Assembly (NCBI GenBank): GCA_002479145.1
Contig: DLLX01000047.1
Coordinates: forward strand, 1-12,662
Origin: Prevotella sp. UBA7551
GTDB lineage: Bacteria; Bacteroidota; Bacteroidia; Bacteroidales; Bacteroidaceae
Direction: 5' to 3'
Length of the DNA: 12,662 nt
The notes under the pieces are model-generated. The model did not search any database, had not been told where the DNA came from, and saw only the letters and a list, made by a program, of their open reading frames with translations. Of this stretch, positions 7,373-12,662 are shown in pieces (positions within the stretch are counted from its first letter, which is position 1; each line of letters begins with the position of its first letter). The position numbers and the translations under genes were made by a program.

Positions 7373-10300
7373 ATGATACCATTCAATTTCAATAACCGCG
7401 CACATTTGGCTGTTCTCCTGACCTTTCTTGGTTTGGGGACGGCCTGCGCCGATATTCCCGATGAGCAGCCCACGGTGGCTCAGTCGGGCTTCGACATCTC
7501 GTGGATCACCAATCCCGAGAAGGTGGACGACCACAAAGAGGCTGCCCATGCCACCTACATACCCTACGCTTCGACCGAGGAGATGCGCCAAGACACCAGC
7601 TATTATCGCCAGCCTTGGCTCATTCCCCAGAGCAGCGACTACCTATCGCTCAACGGAGTGTGGAAGTTTAAGTACGTTCCCGGCACCCCCGACGGCCCTG
7701 CCAATACCGATTCGCTCATCAGCAAGCCTTGTGGCGACAGCGGATGGGACGAGATCAGCGTGCCCTTGTCGTGGGAAATGGCCGGTTATGGCGCGCCCGT
7801 TTACACCAATGTGGGCTACCCATTCGTCTATAACCCACCCAAAGCCAACGTCGGAGTGGCCGAGGCGGGGGTGAAGGACGACAACGCGACGGGATTTTAC
7901 AGCCGCACCTTCACGCTGCCCAAGGCTTGGAAGGACAAGCGAGTGTTCCTTCATTTCGACGGACTCTACTCCGCCGGGGTGGTTTGGGTCAATGGTCGCT
8001 ACGTCGGCTACACCCAAAGTGCCAATACCGATGCCGAGTTCGACCTCTCGGGCGTGCTCCATGAGGGCGAGAACCAGCTCTCCGTGCGCGTCTATCGGTG
8101 GTGCGACGGCAGCTATATCGAAGGACAAGACATGTGGCACATGAGCGGAATCCACCGCGATGTGTATCTCTACGCCACCCCAATGGTAGCCGTGCGCGAC
8201 CATTATGTGCTCACCGGCGGCCTGTTGTCGGAAGACGCCACGTCCGGAGCGATGCTATTGAACCTCACTGTCGACAACCGCGACGGCCGTAAAGCCAAAA
8301 AGACCATCGATGCCGTGCTCCGCGACGCACAAGGCCGGGAGGTGCAGCGCCGGCAGGTGGTCTATAAAGCCACATCGACCACCACCTCTCAGCTCCGCTT
8401 CGAGCTTAGCGGACTGCATCCCTGGACGGCGGAGACCCCCTACCTATATACTATTGAAGTATCTCAGCGCGACGCAAAGGGCAGGGAAGAGATGGCTTTC
8501 TCGACCAAATACGGCTTCCGCAACATCCGAAACGATGGGCACCATCTCACTATCAACGGCCAAAGGGTGCTCTTTAGGGGCGTAAACACGCAGGATACAC
8601 ACCCAGAATATGGTCGAGCCATAGACATGGAGACGATGCTCAAGGACATTAAGCTGATGAAACAGGCCAATGTCAACACCGTCCGCACCTCCCATTACCC
8701 CCGACAACCGAAGATGTACGCGATGTTTGATGCCTTCGGACTCTATGTGATGGATGAGGCTGATGTGGAATGTCATTATGCCGGGCAGCAAGGCGGCGAC
8801 CTTTCTGACCGCCCGGAGTGGCGGACGGCCTACCTTGACCGCACCGAGCGCATGGTGCTGCGCGACAGAAACCATCCCAGCATCGTCTTCTGGAGCTTGG
8901 GAAACGAAAGTGGTGACGGCCGAAACTTTGTGGCTACCTATACCTTTGCGAAGGAAAACGGCGACGGAAGGCCCGTACACAGCAGTCCGTGGGGATTTCA
9001 AGGCACGCCCATCAGCGACCTCAACTCGCGCATGTATCCCACTGTAGCCGAGGCAAGGGGCTATGCCCACGCTCCAGCCTACGGATATGACCGTCCGATG
9101 ATCTTCTCGGAGTATGCCCATGCCATGGGGCAAGCGGTGGGAAACCTGAAGGATTACTGGGACATCATCAAGTCCAAGGATAACGACTACATCATTGGGG
9201 GCTGCATCTGGGACTGGGTTGACCAGGCCGTTTACCGTCCCGAAGACCTCAAGCGCGGCTTGAAGGTGAAGAATGGATTCCACAACTGGGTGGCAGGCTA
9301 CGACTTCAACTCCCCCGATTACGTTAACTTGGGCTTTCAAGGCAACTTTCTCAACAACGGCATCATCACTCCCGACCGTGCCTGGACGGCCAAGCTCGCC
9401 GAGGTGAAGGCCGTCTATGCACCAGTGGATTTCTCTGGATGGGATGCCAAGGCTAAGACTTTCACGCTCAAAAACGAGAATGCCTTCACCGATTTGGCCG
9501 ACTATTGCACGCTGTCCTATCAGCTCTTGCGCGAGGGCCGTGTGGTGGAGGAAGGTCCGTTGGTGCTTCCTCGTGTGGCGGCAGGCGATGCTGTGACGGT
9601 CGCCGTGCCCTACAAAGCATCGTTGAGCAGCGATGCCGAGTATGTGCTTCACCTCGCCTTGCGTCAGAAGTCGGCTACAATGTGGGCGGATGCGGGCTAC
9701 GCTATCGCCGAAAGTGAATTTGTCTTGCGCGAAAGACAGCCGCTTCCCGTGCACAATCCGGCTGACGGACGTGTAGAGTTGGACACCAAGCGTCACTTGT
9801 ACAGTGGGAAAAACAAGGACGGCAAAGCCTTCACACTGCAGTTTGACGCCTCGGGAAAGCTTACCGACTGGACCTTCGACGGCAAGAAAATCATCGTCCA
9901 AGGTCCCGATTTCAACAGTATGCGTGACGTGGACAACGACCGCAGCCAGGAAATGCAGCAGATGACGATGGCCAGATCGGCTGAGACACGCATCGTAGAG
10001 GTAGGAGGCGATGCCAACCGGCGCACGATGACAGTGGAAGGCAGTGCGGTCAACTGTCGTTACACGTCACGCTATACCATCTATCCCGACGGTGTGGTTG
10101 ACCTGCAGGTCACCTTCTCGCCCTCCGGCCCTACGCGAAGGTTGGGGCTGGGTATGGAGCTGGCTGATGGATTTGACCATGTGGAATACTATGGACGGGG
10201 ACCCTGGTCCAACTATACCGACCGCATGACGGGGTCTTATCTTGGCCGCTACGTGACGACGGTGGACCAAATGATTGACGAGAACATCCACCCGCAAACC

Positions 10301-10624
10301 TGCGGCGACCATCAAGACTTGCGTGAGCTGATACTTGATAATGCCAATGGGCTGCGACTGACCGTCGACACGGAGGGGAAGGTGGCCTTCTCGCTCTCCC
10401 ATTATGACGAGCAGCAGTGGTGTGACGTGTCCGATCAGCTTTGGCGCGACATCACCCATTGGTATGATCTGACCCGTCATGAATCGGTTTTTGCCCATTT
10501 CGACGCCTGGCAGCGCGGCTTGGGCAACAACTCTTGCGGCGGAGACAGCTGCCTTGACCAATATCAGTGTCCCACCAGTGGGCAGCTAACCTACACCTTG
10601 CGCTTTGCCCCCAGTGTGAAATAG
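7373..10624 (+). CDS. lacZ: LacZ-type GH2 beta-galactosidase, exported
   Basis: A large beta-galactosidase of 1083 residues with the five-domain LacZ architecture plus an N-terminal export signal, so it acts outside the cytoplasm, unlike E. coli LacZ. Visible landmarks: jelly-roll entry YTNVGYPFVYNPP (144-156), MSGIHRDVYLY at its end (257-267), the GH2 signature (acid/base E512 in FWSLGNESGDG), nucleophile E580 in PMIFSEYAHAMG, and a C-terminal beta-sandwich (small-chain domain, about 800-1080) with FDHVEYYGRGPWSNYTDR. The signal LAVLLTFLGLGTACA could be cleaved after ACA, or C25 could be lipidated: acidic residues follow (C-A-D-I-P-D-E), as in Bacteroidetes surface lipoproteins, but Gly at -3 is a poor lipobox. 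The C-terminus carries three cysteines (1055, 1060, 1066) around GNNSCGGDSC. It probably shares a transcript with the GH2 gene 39 bp upstream and ends at a strong hairpin 31 bp downstream. Confidence 0.95.
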   Translation: MIPFNFNNRAHLAVLLTFLGLGTACADIPDEQPTVAQSGFDISWITNPEKVDDHKEAAHATYIPYASTEEMRQDTSYYRQPWLIPQSSDYLSLNGVWKFKYVPGTPDGPANTDSLISKPCGDSGWDEISVPLSWEMAGYGAPVYTNVGYPFVYNPPKANVGVAEAGVKDDNATGFYSRTFTLPKAWKDKRVFLHFDGLYSAGVVWVNGRYVGYTQSANTDAEFDLSGVLHEGENQLSVRVYRWCDGSYIEGQDMWHMSGIHRDVYLYATPMVAVRDHYVLTGGLLSEDATSGAMLLNLTVDNRDGRKAKKTIDAVLRDAQGREVQRRQVVYKATSTTTSQLRFELSGLHPWTAETPYLYTIEVSQRDAKGREEMAFSTKYGFRNIRNDGHHLTINGQRVLFRGVNTQDTHPEYGRAIDMETMLKDIKLMKQANVNTVRTSHYPRQPKMYAMFDAFGLYVMDEADVECHYAGQQGGDLSDRPEWRTAYLDRTERMVLRDRNHPSIVFWSLGNESGDGRNFVATYTFAKENGDGRPVHSSPWGFQGTPISDLNSRMYPTVAEARGYAHAPAYGYDRPMIFSEYAHAMGQAVGNLKDYWDIIKSKDNDYIIGGCIWDWVDQAVYRPEDLKRGLKVKNGFHNWVAGYDFNSPDYVNLGFQGNFLNNGIITPDRAWTAKLAEVKAVYAPVDFSGWDAKAKTFTLKNENAFTDLADYCTLSYQLLREGRVVEEGPLVLPRVAAGDAVTVAVPYKASLSSDAEYVLHLALRQKSATMWADAGYAIAESEFVLRERQPLPVHNPADGRVELDTKRHLYSGKNKDGKAFTLQFDASGKLTDWTFDGKKIIVQGPDFNSMRDVDNDRSQEMQQMTMARSAETRIVEVGGDANRRTMTVEGSAVNCRYTSRYTIYPDGVVDLQVTFSPSGPTRRLGLGMELADGFDHVEYYGRGPWSNYTDRMTGSYLGRYVTTVDQMIDENIHPQTCGDHQDLRELILDNANGLRLTVDTEGKVAFSLSHYDEQQWCDVSDQLWRDITHWYDLTRHESVFAHFDAWQRGLGNNSCGGDSCLDQYQCPTSGQLTYTLRFAPSVK

Positions 10625-10654
10625 GACGGCCTCAGCCATCCATCGCAATATCAT

Positions 10655-10703
10655 ACAGCATCCCCCATCGCTCAATCTGTATTTGACCGATGGGGGATGT
10701 TGT
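10655..10703 (+). terminator. Strong terminator hairpin after lacZ
   Basis: CATCCCCCATCG (10659-10670) pairs perfectly with CGATGGGGGATG (10688-10699) across a 17-nt loop. The stem continues outward to 10655/10703 with one G.U pair. The downstream T-tract is short (TTTG), so termination may be imperfect. It begins 31 bp after the lacZ stop codon and closes the GH2 pair. Confidence 0.75.
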
Positions 10704-10753
10704 TTGTCCCTTCCTGTGAGTGCGTCTTGAGGGTGTGGCAATAGCGGCTTTAT

Positions 10754-10905
10754 CCCAAATCGCTCATTAGAAAATTTCGCTTTCGTTTGCTCTTAAAATA
10801 GAGCAAAAGGTGCGTATTGTGTTTGCATGAAGATGCTATAATGATGGTATAGTCTACTATAACCTGACTTTTTGTACGAAAAAAATCTCTAATGACCGAT
10901 TTGGG
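10754..10905. mobile_element. Putative MITE-like element 1 bounded by 18-bp inverted repeats
   Basis: CCCAAATCGCTCATTAGA at 10754-10771 and its inverted partner at 10888-10905 match at 17 of 18 positions. The next outer bases are also similar (CTTTAT on the left, CTTAAA reading in from the right). The 116 bp between hold no gene but carry an 8-bp hairpin and the small palindrome TATAGT-CT-ACTATA (10848-10861). Short length, lack of a transposase and inverted ends resemble a miniature inverted-repeat element; no clear target duplication was found, so mobility is inferred. The right end runs into the 3' part of the small secreted-protein gene on the minus strand. A related pair lies at 11334-11525. 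Confidence 0.5.
10786..10807. repeat. Hairpin inside element 1
   Basis: TTTGCTCT (10786-10793) and AGAGCAAA (10800-10807) form a perfect 8-bp stem with a 6-nt loop. Neither strand shows a T-tract behind it, so it does not look like an ordinary terminator. It is the main internal structure of the first inverted-repeat element. Confidence 0.6.
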
Positions 10906-11129
10906 TTTAAGTACGCCAGCGCCATCTCCAGACGACCTTGCTTGCTCGACCTGTTGTTCACGTGGATCGTCACAGCCGGCTGCGTCACCACTGTGGTGAC
11001 AACAGGGCGGCGACAGCCAGGGTAGTGCCGGCCGTGGCCATGGCGTCTGGGCTGGGCAAAAGCAGTGCCTACCGACATTACCATCAAGGCCATGAGCATT
11101 CCTTTCTCAATTGTTCTCAATTTCATCAT
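10857..11129 (-). CDS. Small secreted protein, probably truncated at its 3' end by element 1
   Basis: A 90-residue minus-strand product of unknown function. It opens with a clear signal peptide (MMKLR, hydrophobic core MLMALMVMSVGTAFA, cleavage after A25), then a His/Arg-rich stretch QPRRHGHGRHYPGCRRP and a Thr/Val-rich segment PVVTTVVTQPAVTIHVNN, then KQGRLEMALAYL. The start is supported by a good ribosome binding site, AGGAG, 8 nt before the ATG, stronger than is usual in Bacteroidetes. From about residue 74 the reading frame enters the inverted repeat at 10888-10905, so the last 16 or so residues (NPNRSLEIFF onward) are encoded by the repeat element. The segment RLEMALAYL looks like the beginning of a helical domain whose remainder is missing. 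Related Prevotella proteins may continue there, but that is memory and unchecked. No clear promoter was identified upstream. It could be a decayed gene. Confidence 0.6.
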   Translation of the reverse strand: MMKLRTIEKGMLMALMVMSVGTAFAQPRRHGHGRHYPGCRRPVVTTVVTQPAVTIHVNNRSSKQGRLEMALAYLNPNRSLEIFFVQKVRL

Positions 11130-11327
11130 AGCGGTTTCTCCTATTTATTAATGTTGTGGATTGTCTTTTTCCCGGATGTTGAGTCTTACGACAAATCTTC
11201 TTTCCTTTGTCTCGCCCTCGTTTTCATGGACGCTACAACTCTATGACCCATTCAATAGGAGAAAGTAAAATCAACGTGCACAAAAATCATGAAATGTCGA
11301 TAGCGAGGGATATTTAGTCCCCGAGCT
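11130..11327. other. Non-coding upstream region of the small secreted-protein gene
   Basis: I see no gene here. It should hold the promoter of the minus-strand small secreted-protein gene, but no clean TAnnTTTG box is visible on that strand. An imperfect hairpin (TAGC 11301-11304 with GCTA 11325-11328, and GGGA 11307-11310 with TCCC 11318-11321) abuts the left end of element 2. Confidence 0.4.
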
Positions 11328-11532
11328 ACTTTACCCAAATCGCACATTAGACTGAAATCAACAAAAACAGAAGAAGTTTCCTATCTATCCGCCCCTTGTC
11401 ACTATTTCTTTCGGCATTTTGATGCCCGGAAGAGTTTCGCCTTGGCTCGTTTATGTCTTCAACACAAAAATACAAACTGCACGACATAAGCAGAAACAGG
11501 GACAAAATTTAATGACAGATTTGGGGTAAAGT
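11328..11532. mobile_element. Putative MITE-like element 2 with the same inverted ends
   Basis: The left end ACTTTA-CCCAAATCGCACATTAGA (11328-11351) and the right end, read inward on the minus strand as ACTTTAC-CCCAAATCTGTCATTAAA (11532-11508), share their outer ACTTTAC and 14 of 18 core positions, with one extra C on the right. The ends match those of element 1, but the 156-bp interior is different and codes for nothing convincing. Two elements with shared ends and unrelated interiors suggest one family mobilised in trans, or two recombination sites facing each other. No transposase is present in the window, and I could not define a target duplication. Confidence 0.5.
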
Positions 11533-11605
11533 GATGCCCTTCCGTTTTTGCCCGTAAAAAGTATTAGTAGAGGTTGTGTTTCCAAAGGCTTTGCCATCTC
11601 GGCCC

Positions 11606-11677
11606 TATTAGGCGCTAATATCGGCTGAATGACCATGCGATTCAGCCCCTTTTGCGGTCTGATTCAGCCCCTATTGC
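11606..11677. repeat. Palindrome cluster with GATTCAGCCCC direct repeat
   Basis: Three structures follow one another. TATTAG-GCG-CTAATA (11606-11620) is a 6-bp palindrome. GGCTGAAT (11623-11630) pairs with ATTCAGCC (11640-11647) across 9 nt and is followed by CCTTTT, giving a terminator-like shape on the plus strand. GATTCAGCCCCTTTTGC (11639-11655) is repeated at 11661-11677 with one mismatch, at a 22-bp period. The function is unknown; it could be a weak terminator, a protein-binding site or part of a dispersed intergenic repeat. Confidence 0.5.
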
Positions 11678-11709
11678 AGCAGTATTTTGCTTTACTCGCA
11701 ACATATTGA

Positions 11710-11943
11710 TATTTAGAAAGTTACGAATACAACAATGAGCAGGACTTCGTCTCGTCGGGTTGGTTTGACAACGGTACATATAGCTGCTTGCTTCCAGCCA
11801 CTTTCAACGTAAGTATAGAAGGCTTAATGGGTGGCGGGACAACCCTCACGACACCACTGAATCCAAAGAATCATAGTCAGGGGACGGAAAGATGGAAGGG
11901 AAGGATTGCGACTACGATTTCGGCCTGTTGGCCTATTCCGGCA
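11710..11943 (+). pseudogene. Start-less open stretch, possible gene remnant
   Basis: A 78-codon frame runs from after the TGA at 11707-11709 to the TAG at 11944-11946 without an upstream start; its only ATG (11827) is midway. The first half reads YLESYEYNNEQDFVSSGWF and continues in a protein-like composition, but I recognise no family. An overlapping frame from ATG 11892 to TAA 11990 (32 codons, with DYDFGLLAYSGIVYP) is equally unconvincing. The stretch may be decayed coding DNA or chance. The whole interval 11533-11993 otherwise holds no gene. Confidence 0.2.
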
Positions 11944-11993
11944 TAGTGTATCCCAGGCTCAAAATGCGCCGAAGCCAAAAAAATCTTTAAAGT

Positions 11994-12025
11994 GTTGGCT
12001 GAATGCAAAATAAGTAGTAACTTTG
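11994..12025 (+). promoter_or_regulatory. rpsU promoter
   Basis: GTTG at 11994-11997 (three of four matches to TTTG) is followed after 20 bp by a perfect TAnnTTTG box, TAACTTTG, at 12018-12025. Transcription would begin near 12030, leaving a leader of about 60 nt, AAA-rich toward its end, before the rpsU ATG. A TTG at 12023 in the rpsU frame lies inside the box and is excluded as a start. Confidence 0.65.
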
Positions 12026-12091
12026 CACCGCAAAATTGGTGCAGAAGCGCCAGCTAAGTCAAACAAATTAAAATCTTACAAAAGCAAAAAC

Positions 12092-12283
12092 ATGATTGTT
12101 GTACCAGTAAAGGACGGTGAGAACATTGAGAAGGCTCTCAAGAAGTTTAAGAGAAAGTTTGAGAGAACGGGCGTTACGAAGGAACTGCGCGCTCGTCAGC
12201 AGTACATTAAGCCTTCCGTGAAGAAGCGTCTGAAGATGGAGCACGCCATCTATGTGCAGAAGCTCCGCGACGCTGAGCAGTAA
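12092..12283 (+). CDS. rpsU: 30S ribosomal protein bS21
   Basis: A small-subunit protein near the platform and the 3' end of 16S rRNA that contributes to translation initiation. The 63 residues show the family pattern: MIVVPVKDGENIEKALKKFK, then KFERTGVTKELRARQQYIKPSVKKR, and a basic C-terminal tail. Length is normal for Bacteroidetes. ATG 12092 is the start because the family begins with this IVVPV strand and the upstream in-frame TTG lies in the promoter. The sequence directly before the ATG is AAAAGCAAAAAC, without a GGAGG-like ribosome binding site. A tyrosine recombinase gene follows on the same strand, 84 bp beyond the stop, an order that I recall from Bacteroidales genomes. Confidence 0.97.
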   Translation: MIVVPVKDGENIEKALKKFKRKFERTGVTKELRARQQYIKPSVKKRLKMEHAIYVQKLRDAEQ

Positions 12284-12286
12284 AAA

Positions 12287-12320
12287 AACTCCCGTCAAAT
12301 TTTGGTAGTTCGATTTTTTT
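12287..12320 (+). terminator. Weak hairpin with T-tract after rpsU
   Basis: AACT-c-CC (12287-12293) can pair with GG-t-AGTT (12304-12310) with one mismatch, and seven Ts follow at 12314-12320. The stem is short and AT-rich, so termination would be partial. It overlaps the recombinase promoter. Confidence 0.25.
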
Positions 12321-12331
12321 CCATAACTTCG
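12301..12331 (+). promoter_or_regulatory. Promoter for the tyrosine recombinase gene
   Basis: TTTG at 12301-12304 precedes TAACTTCG at 12324-12331 by 19 bp; the -7 box has one mismatch to TAnnTTTG. A start near 12336 would leave a leader of about 32 nt. The recombinase may therefore be expressed independently of rpsU. Confidence 0.45.
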
Positions 12332-12367
12332 TAGTCCAGTTAGCTTGAAACAAGAGGGCGTGACACG

Positions 12368-12662
12368 ATGATGACGGATGATTTCTTGGAGTACCTTCGA
12401 TTGGAGCGCAACTACTCCATGTCCACAGTCGAATGCTATGGGCGGTCGTTGCGAGACCTTGAGGAGTACTTTGGGCGGTTGGACAGTTCGCTGAGCTGGA
12501 CAACGATTGATTCCGACATCGTGCGCGACTGGCTGGGGAAGCTGATGGAAGGTGGCGCAAGCCCCTCCACGGTGAACCTCAAGCTCAGTGCCGTCAAAGC
12601 GTTTTATCGCTGGGCGTTGCGGCGGGGGCATGTAAAAGCCGATCCCGTCAGCCTGATTCAAG
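12368..12662 (+). CDS. xerC: Tyrosine recombinase of XerC/XerD type, N-terminal part (cut by window end)
   Basis: Probable site-specific recombinase that resolves chromosome dimers, acting with a partner Xer protein at dif. Only the first 98 codons are present. They form the SAM-like core-binding domain: FLEYLRLERNYSMSTVECYG near residues 6-25, then DIVRDWLGKLMEGGASPSTVNLKLSAVKAFYRWALRRG, with the typical last helix and VKADPVSLIQ leading toward the missing catalytic domain. The catalytic R-H-R-Y residues lie outside the window. ATG 12368 is followed by a second ATG at 12371; GAGGG about 10 nt upstream supports either. An in-frame TAG at 12341 rules out longer forms. Its position after rpsU fits the chromosomal recombinase of Bacteroidales and argues against a mobile-element integrase. 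XerC versus XerD cannot be settled from this part. Confidence 0.85.
   Translation, partial: MMTDDFLEYLRLERNYSMSTVECYGRSLRDLEEYFGRLDSSLSWTTIDSDIVRDWLGKLMEGGASPSTVNLKLSAVKAFYRWALRRGHVKADPVSLIQ

Noticed and set aside
8444..9901. Long minus-strand open frame (485 codons) inside lacZ
   Set aside because: It lies entirely antisense to an intact LacZ with all catalytic motifs. Long antisense frames are expected in GC-rich coding DNA with this codon bias, and the translation has no recognisable domain.
11135..11264. 11-bp inverted repeat AATAGGAGAAA flanking the upstream region of the small secreted-protein gene
   Set aside because: One copy is simply the ribosome binding site region. Matches of this length are expected by chance in a 12-kb window.
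11451..11636. Minus-strand 61-codon frame crossing the right end of element 2
   Set aside because: It translates through the inverted repeat and has no domain, signal or ribosome binding site. It is probably a spurious frame within repetitive intergenic DNA.
10625..12017. CRISPR array, tRNA gene or integron-type array in the repeat-rich zone
   Set aside because: The repeats alternate in orientation with unequal spacing. No regular direct repeats, cloverleaf structure, cas genes or integrase are present in this interval.
12024..12043. Hairpin TGCACC/GGTGCA before rpsU as a leader riboregulator
   Set aside because: Its left arm overlaps the -7 box, so it would lie upstream of the expected transcription start and not be fully present in the RNA.

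Overview
The window looks like chromosome of a Bacteroidales bacterium, most likely Prevotella or a close relative. Four upstream regions carry the Bacteroidetes-type promoter (TTTG about 20 bp ahead of TAnnTTTG). Two periplasm/surface-directed GH2 glycosidases lie in tandem, and an rpsU-tyrosine recombinase pair like the one ahead of the hpf/tRNA/tuf region in Bacteroidales closes the window. The genus is inferred from gene content and sequence style; no search was run.

Layout. (1) 1-2272: an AT-richer segment with a two-gene type II restriction-modification system, a HindVP-family endonuclease followed 11 bp later by a cytosine-5 methyltransferase. The family suggests specificity GRCGYC. 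(2) 2273-2556: a spacer with a small hairpin, an orphan promoter-like box and the priA promoter, whose -7 box ends only 4 bp before the priA ATG, implying a leaderless message. (3) 2557-4836: complete PriA helicase. (4) 4877-10624: two exported GH2 enzymes read in the same direction, a DUF4982-type beta-galactosidase-like enzyme and a large LacZ-type beta-galactosidase, closed by a strong hairpin at 10655-10703. No SusC/SusD pair or sensor lies beside them, so this is a minimal galactoside-hydrolysis unit and not a complete polysaccharide utilisation locus.

(5) 10740-12017: a gene-poor, repeat-rich zone and the most interesting part. The 18-bp motif CCCAAATCGNNCATTAGA occurs four times as two convergent inverted pairs (10754-10905 and 11334-11525), each bounding a short non-coding element of about 150-205 bp. 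The first pair ends inside the 3' part of a minus-strand gene for a small secreted protein and seems to supply its last 16 or so codons, so that gene is probably truncated. Beyond the second pair come a cluster of palindromes with a GATTCAGCCCC direct repeat, and a non-functional open stretch that may be a gene remnant. (6) 12018-12662: rpsU (bS21) with its own promoter, then the N-terminal part of a XerC/XerD-type recombinase with a separate promoter, cut by the window end.

No tRNA, rRNA, CRISPR array or transposase gene was found. The best candidate for something little described is the paired inverted-repeat element family around the small secreted protein gene.
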